This document shows, in pieces, positions 60,787 to 64,000 of a stretch of 64,000 bases of DNA. A program made the position numbers and the translations under genes. The notes under the pieces were generated by a model, which saw only the letters and a list, made by a program, of their open reading frames with translations, had not been told where the DNA came from and did no database searches. Position 1 is the first letter of the stretch, and every line of letters begins with the position of its first letter. The DNA comes from Erythrobacter sp. (GTDB lineage: Bacteria; Pseudomonadota; Alphaproteobacteria; Sphingomonadales; Sphingomonadaceae), in the NCBI GenBank assembly GCA_025698865.1, contig JAILWQ010000007.1, positions 16,338-80,337 on the forward strand. The letters run 5' to 3'.

Positions 60787-63048
60787 ATGGCCGACGACAA
60801 ACGTTCCGGATTCACCGAGCGCGAGGCTCTCTTCTATCACGAGGCGATCCGCCCCGGTAAGATCGAGATCGTCGCATCCAAGCCGATGGCGACCCAGCGC
60901 GATCTCAGCCTCGCCTACAGCCCCGGCGTGGCCGTGCCGGTGCAGGCGATCGCCGACGATCCGGCGAACGCGGCGCGCTACACCGCCAAGGCCAATCTGG
61001 TCGCGGTGATCTCGAACGGGACGGCGATCCTCGGTCTCGGCAATCTGGGCGCGCTGGCCTCGAAGCCGGTCATGGAAGGCAAGGCGGTGCTCTTCAAACG
61101 CTTCGCCGACGTCGATTCGATCGATCTCGAGCTCGCTACCGAGGACCCGGACAAGTTCATCGAGGCGGTCGCGCTGATGGAGCCGAGCTTCGGCGGCATC
61201 AATCTCGAAGACATCGCCGCGCCCGAATGCTTCATCATCGAACAGGCCCTGCGCGAGCGGATGAACATTCCGGTGATGCATGACGACCAGCACGGCACCG
61301 CGATCATCACCGCCGCCGGCCTGCTCAACGCCTGCTACCTCACCGGGCGCGACATGCGCGACGTGAAGGTGGTCGTGAACGGCGCGGGTGCGGCCGCCAT
61401 CGCCTGCACCGCGCTGGTCAAGGCGATGGGCGTGCGTCCGGACAATGTCATCATGTGCGACCGCAGCGGCCCGATCACGCCCGGCCGCGACGATGTCGAC
61501 CAGTGGAAGAGCGCTCACGCCACGCCGACCAAGGCGACCAGCCTCGAAGAGGCGCTGGTGGGGGCGGACATCTTCCTCGGCCTGTCGGCTGCGGGTGCGC
61601 TCAAGCCCGAATGGGTGCGCAACATGGCCGATCGTCCGATCATCTTCGCCATGGCCAATCCGGTGCCCGAAATCATGCCCGACGACGCCAAGGCCGTCCG
61701 CCCCGACGCGATCATCGCCACCGGCCGCAGCGACTTTCCCAACCAGGTCAACAACGTGCTCGGCTTCCCCTTCATCTTCCGCGGCGCGCTCGACGTGCAG
61801 GCGACCGCGATCAACGAGGAGATGAAGATCGCCGCCGCCGAAGCCATCGCCCGGCTGGCGCGCGAGCGGGTGCCGGAAGAGGTCGCGGCGGCCTATGGCA
61901 CCAATCCGCAGTTCGGCACGGACTACATCATCCCCGCGCCCTTCGATCCGCGCCTGATCGAGGTGGTCTCGAGCGCGGTTGCCAAGGCGGCGATGGATTC
62001 GGGCGTGGCCAAGGCGCCGATCGAGGATTTCGACGAATACGCCCATCAGCTGAAGTCGCGGCTCAATCCGACCACCTCGGCGCTGACCAACATCTATGCG
62101 CTCGCCAAGGCCGAGCCCAAGCGGATGGTCTTCGCCGAGGCGGAGGAAGAGGTTGCGCTGCGCGCGGCGATCCAATTCCGCGATTTCGGTTACGGCACGC
62201 CGATCCTCGTCGGCCGCACCGAAAAGGTGCTGAAGAAGCTGGAAGAGCTCCAGGTCGACGATCCGGAAAGCTTCGTGATCGAGAACTCGAACGTGTCGGA
62301 CAAGGTGCCGGGCATGGTCGACTTCCTCTACAAGCGGCTCCAGCGGCGCGGCTATACCGAACGCGATGTGGCCCGCATGGTCAATCAGGAGCGCAACGTC
62401 TTCGCCTCGCTGCTGGTCGCGCTGGGCCATGGCGATGCGATGATCACCGGCCTCACCCGCCCGTTCAGCCAGACCGCGCGCGAGATCGGGCGGGTGCTCG
62501 ATGCCAAGCCCGGATCGCTGTCCTTCGGCATCCACATGATCATCGGCAAGAACCACACGACCTTCCTCGCCGACACCACGATCAACGAACGGCCGACATC
62601 CGAGCAACTCGCCCATATCGCGATGGAGACCGCCGCGGTCGCCCGCCGGATGGGGCACGAGCCGCGCGTCGCCTTCCTCTCCTATTCGACCTTCGGCAAT
62701 CCGTCGGGCCAGTGGCTCGCCAATATCCGCGATGCGGTGGCGATCCTCGACGCGCAGGACCCGGGCTTCGAATACGAGGGCGAGATGGCGCCCGATGCCG
62801 CGCTCAATCCCAAGGTGATGAAGCTCTATCCGTTCAGCCGCCTGTCCGGCCCGGCCAATGTGCTGATCATGCCAGGCCTGCAATCGGCCAACCTCTCGGC
62901 CAAGCTGCTGCGCGAGCTGGGCGGGGACGCGACCATCGGCCCGATCATGATCGGCATGGAAAAGCCGGTCCAGATCGCGCCGATGACGGCGACCGCGCCC
63001 GACCTCCTGACGCTCGCCGTGCTGGCGAGCGCCGGGGTGGTCGGCTAG
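60787..63048 (+). CDS. maeB: NADP-dependent malic enzyme with phosphotransacetylase domain
   Basis: Product of 753 residues from ATG 60787 (MADDKRSGFTEREALFYHEA); ATG 60781 sits directly on the AAGGG ribosome site and is less likely. The first part is malic enzyme: LAYSPGVAVPVQAIADDP with the active Tyr, MEGKAVLFKRFADVDSIDLEL, MHDDQHGTAIITAAGLLNA and the NAD(P) loop VVNGAGAAAIACTAL. The last ~320 residues are a phosphotransacetylase-like domain (LRELGGDATIGPIMIGMEKP), a hallmark of the MaeB type, which lets acetyl-CoA regulate the enzyme. It oxidatively decarboxylates malate to pyruvate. Confidence 0.95.
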   Translation: MADDKRSGFTEREALFYHEAIRPGKIEIVASKPMATQRDLSLAYSPGVAVPVQAIADDPANAARYTAKANLVAVISNGTAILGLGNLGALASKPVMEGKAVLFKRFADVDSIDLELATEDPDKFIEAVALMEPSFGGINLEDIAAPECFIIEQALRERMNIPVMHDDQHGTAIITAAGLLNACYLTGRDMRDVKVVVNGAGAAAIACTALVKAMGVRPDNVIMCDRSGPITPGRDDVDQWKSAHATPTKATSLEEALVGADIFLGLSAAGALKPEWVRNMADRPIIFAMANPVPEIMPDDAKAVRPDAIIATGRSDFPNQVNNVLGFPFIFRGALDVQATAINEEMKIAAAEAIARLARERVPEEVAAAYGTNPQFGTDYIIPAPFDPRLIEVVSSAVAKAAMDSGVAKAPIEDFDEYAHQLKSRLNPTTSALTNIYALAKAEPKRMVFAEAEEEVALRAAIQFRDFGYGTPILVGRTEKVLKKLEELQVDDPESFVIENSNVSDKVPGMVDFLYKRLQRRGYTERDVARMVNQERNVFASLLVALGHGDAMITGLTRPFSQTAREIGRVLDAKPGSLSFGIHMIIGKNHTTFLADTTINERPTSEQLAHIAMETAAVARRMGHEPRVAFLSYSTFGNPSGQWLANIRDAVAILDAQDPGFEYEGEMAPDAALNPKVMKLYPFSRLSGPANVLIMPGLQSANLSAKLLRELGGDATIGPIMIGMEKPVQIAPMTATAPDLLTLAVLASAGVVG

Positions 63049-63049
63049 G

Positions 63050-63733
63050 TCAGAAGGGCAATTCCTCGCCGGTATAGTCGAGGTAGCGGTAGCCGCCGCT
63101 TTCGGTGGCTTTGGCAGCATTCTCGATCACGTCAGCGAGGCCAGTGACGCTCTCGTCGACAGTCAGCGTGGCGCTCGAGCCGCCCATGTCGGTCTGCACC
63201 CATCCCGGATGCAGCGAGAGGACCTGGATGTCGCGCGCGCCCGCATCCTTCTCGGCAATGCCTTTCGCCAGCATGTTCTGCGCGGTCTTGCTGGTGCCGT
63301 AGAGGTCGTAGCCCCCGCTGCTGTTGGTGATCGAGCCGAGGATCGAGGAGGTGAAGGCCAGCGTTCCGCCATCCTTCACCAGCGGCAGCAGCGCCTTGCC
63401 CATGCGCGCCGGGCCATAGGCGTTGGTCATCATGACATGTGCCACCTCGTCGGCGGTGGCCTGTGAGGCGTCCTGATGCTTCGCGCCGGTGATCCCGGCA
63501 TTGATCAGGATCGCGTCGAGCGAACCCTCATCGATGCCGAGATCGGCGTAGCTGTCGGGATCGGTCACGTCGGCGGTATGCAGGGTGATTTCCGCCCCCT
63601 CGGCCGCGCTGTGCAAATCGTCGCTTCGGTCGCGTTCGGTCGCATGGACGCTCCACCCGCGCGAGGCGAGTTCCCTGGCGAGGCCGAGGCCGATGCCGCG
63701 CGAGGCGCCGACGATGAGAATGCTCTTGCTCAT
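63050..63733 (-). CDS. SDR-family oxidoreductase (C-factor-like)
   Basis: Product of 227 residues, a short SDR with SILIVGASRGIGLGLAREL near the start, INAGITGAKHQD (Asn-Ala-Gly), the Ser in AFTSSILGSI and the Tyr/Lys in YDLYGTSKTAQNM. Length and the pattern ILINAGITGA are of the C-factor / CsgA-like branch. Substrate is unknown. It converges with maeB, ending two bases from its stop. No operon partner is visible other than the truncated aldehyde dehydrogenase upstream. Confidence 0.88.
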   Translation of the reverse strand: MSKSILIVGASRGIGLGLARELASRGWSVHATERDRSDDLHSAAEGAEITLHTADVTDPDSYADLGIDEGSLDAILINAGITGAKHQDASQATADEVAHVMMTNAYGPARMGKALLPLVKDGGTLAFTSSILGSITNSSGGYDLYGTSKTAQNMLAKGIAEKDAGARDIQVLSLHPGWVQTDMGGSSATLTVDESVTGLADVIENAAKATESGGYRYLDYTGEELPF

Positions 63734-63761
63734 AAAGTATGCTCCTTGGCCGGATGCGGCC

Positions 63762-63892
63762 TTATTTCGGGTGAACCAGCGTCTTCAGGTTCATGAATTC
63801 GTGAAGGCCGTGATGCGACAGCTCGCGGCCGAAGCCCGAACGCTTGATCCCGCCGAAGGGCGCTTCGATCTTGGATCTGACGTGACCCCCAG
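63762..63892 (-). pseudogene. Aldehyde dehydrogenase, C-terminal fragment
   Basis: About 40 codons (from roughly 63881) encode the conserved end of NAD(P) aldehyde dehydrogenases of the succinate-semialdehyde type: VRSKIEAPFGGIKRSGFGRE, then LSHHGLHEFMNLKTLVHPK. Upstream on this strand, at about 63882, homology ceases and a hairpin repeat begins, so the rest of the gene is missing from this position within the window. A complete gene would be about 460 codons. Either the gene was cut by an insertion or the remainder lies beyond the right edge past inserted DNA. Confidence 0.75.
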
Positions 63893-63908
63893 CTTTCCTC
63901 CAGCTGGG
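63888..63908. repeat. Inverted repeat at the aldehyde dehydrogenase break
   Basis: Arms cccagct (63888-63894) and agctggg (63902-63908) with a seven-base loop, a hairpin of the CCAGC...GCTGG intergenic type. It sits within ten bases of where aldehyde dehydrogenase similarity ends. Confidence 0.7.
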
Positions 63909-63949
63909 ATTAGAGCCGAGCCGTTTTGTTGCGCATGAGCGCGGTTGAA

Positions 63950-64000
63950 GCAATGGGCTGCGTAGCGGAGCCCGTAGGGCGTAGCGAAGCAGGCCATTGC
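63950..64000. repeat. Imperfect inverted repeat at the right edge
   Basis: gcaatgggctgc (63950-63961) and gcaggccattgc (63989-64000) are inverted repeats with one mismatch; the centre is tagcggagcccgtagggcgta. Position at the break of a gene suggests the end of a repetitive or mobile element continuing beyond the window. Confidence 0.7.

Noticed and set aside
1..64000. CRISPR array, rRNA, tRNA or complete insertion sequence
   Set aside because: No regularly spaced repeats, no conserved rRNA segments, no cloverleaf-like segments and no transposase gene were seen in the listed reading frames.

Overview
The window is a GC-rich chromosomal segment (roughly two thirds G+C by eye) from an alphaproteobacterium, most likely a sphingomonad of the Erythrobacteraceae type. 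Pointers are a serine palmitoyltransferase with its own acyl carrier protein (sphingolipid synthesis), an argD-argF-hslO run, a DivK-type response regulator, a one-cysteine DksA, a DUF2793 / DUF2163 / DUF2460 gene-transfer-agent (GTA) block and a CC[..]GG palindrome of a kind common in alphaproteobacteria. The organism call is inference from gene content; no rRNA or tRNA gene was seen.

Layout. 1-6700: tail of homoserine dehydrogenase, a secreted cysteine protein, glpX, prs, an AraC regulator and a HisN-like phosphatase fused translationally to two short-chain dehydrogenases. 6800-14900: translation genes (rpmI-rplT, pheS-pheT, RF3) with an SDR, an alpha/beta hydrolase and an EEP-family phosphodiesterase. 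14970-16910: glnK-amtB behind a sigma-54 promoter and closed by a strong terminator. 17000-22720: GMC oxidoreductase, sterol desaturase-like membrane protein, secreted M20 hydrolase, a TIGR01244 phosphatase-like protein and TerC. 22920-27450: an RGG-rich double cold-shock protein, argD-argF-hslO, a small exported protein. 27500-31600: queC, an MFS carrier, sodC and an OmpA porin with 23 consecutive prolines.

31770-37970 is the most unusual stretch. It holds a shrunken GTA cluster: baseplate/tail-tip genes (DUF2460, DUF2163, NlpC/P60, tail protein, DUF2793) are open and tightly packed, but head and packaging genes are reduced to a truncated HTH/terminase-like gene, a capsid C-terminus and a shortened connector, and the tail tube and tape-measure genes are absent. 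38900-39520 is a lower-GC islet with an HNH nuclease overlapping an unlisted 51-residue membrane protein gene.

39600-48900: OsmC, an unrecognised coiled-coil membrane protein apparently co-transcribed with ACP and serine palmitoyltransferase, DivK, a run of small metabolic genes (HAD, RidA, GDPD, peptidoglycan-type acyltransferase), DksA and PilZ. 48950-53600: an orphan peptide-binding lipoprotein, a DUF4112 protein and a complete kynurenine operon kynA-kynB-kynU. 53600-64000: hemerythrin, HNH nuclease, GluQ, HIG1, cobalamin adenosyltransferase, 3-hydroxybutyryl-CoA dehydrogenase, an acidic disordered protein, mutS, NADP-malic enzyme, an SDR and, at the right edge, the last ~40 codons of an aldehyde dehydrogenase cut off by repeat-like DNA. 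Most of the window is ordinary housekeeping chromosome; the accessory interest is concentrated in the GTA remnant, the HNH islet, the RGG cold-shock protein and the sphingolipid operon.
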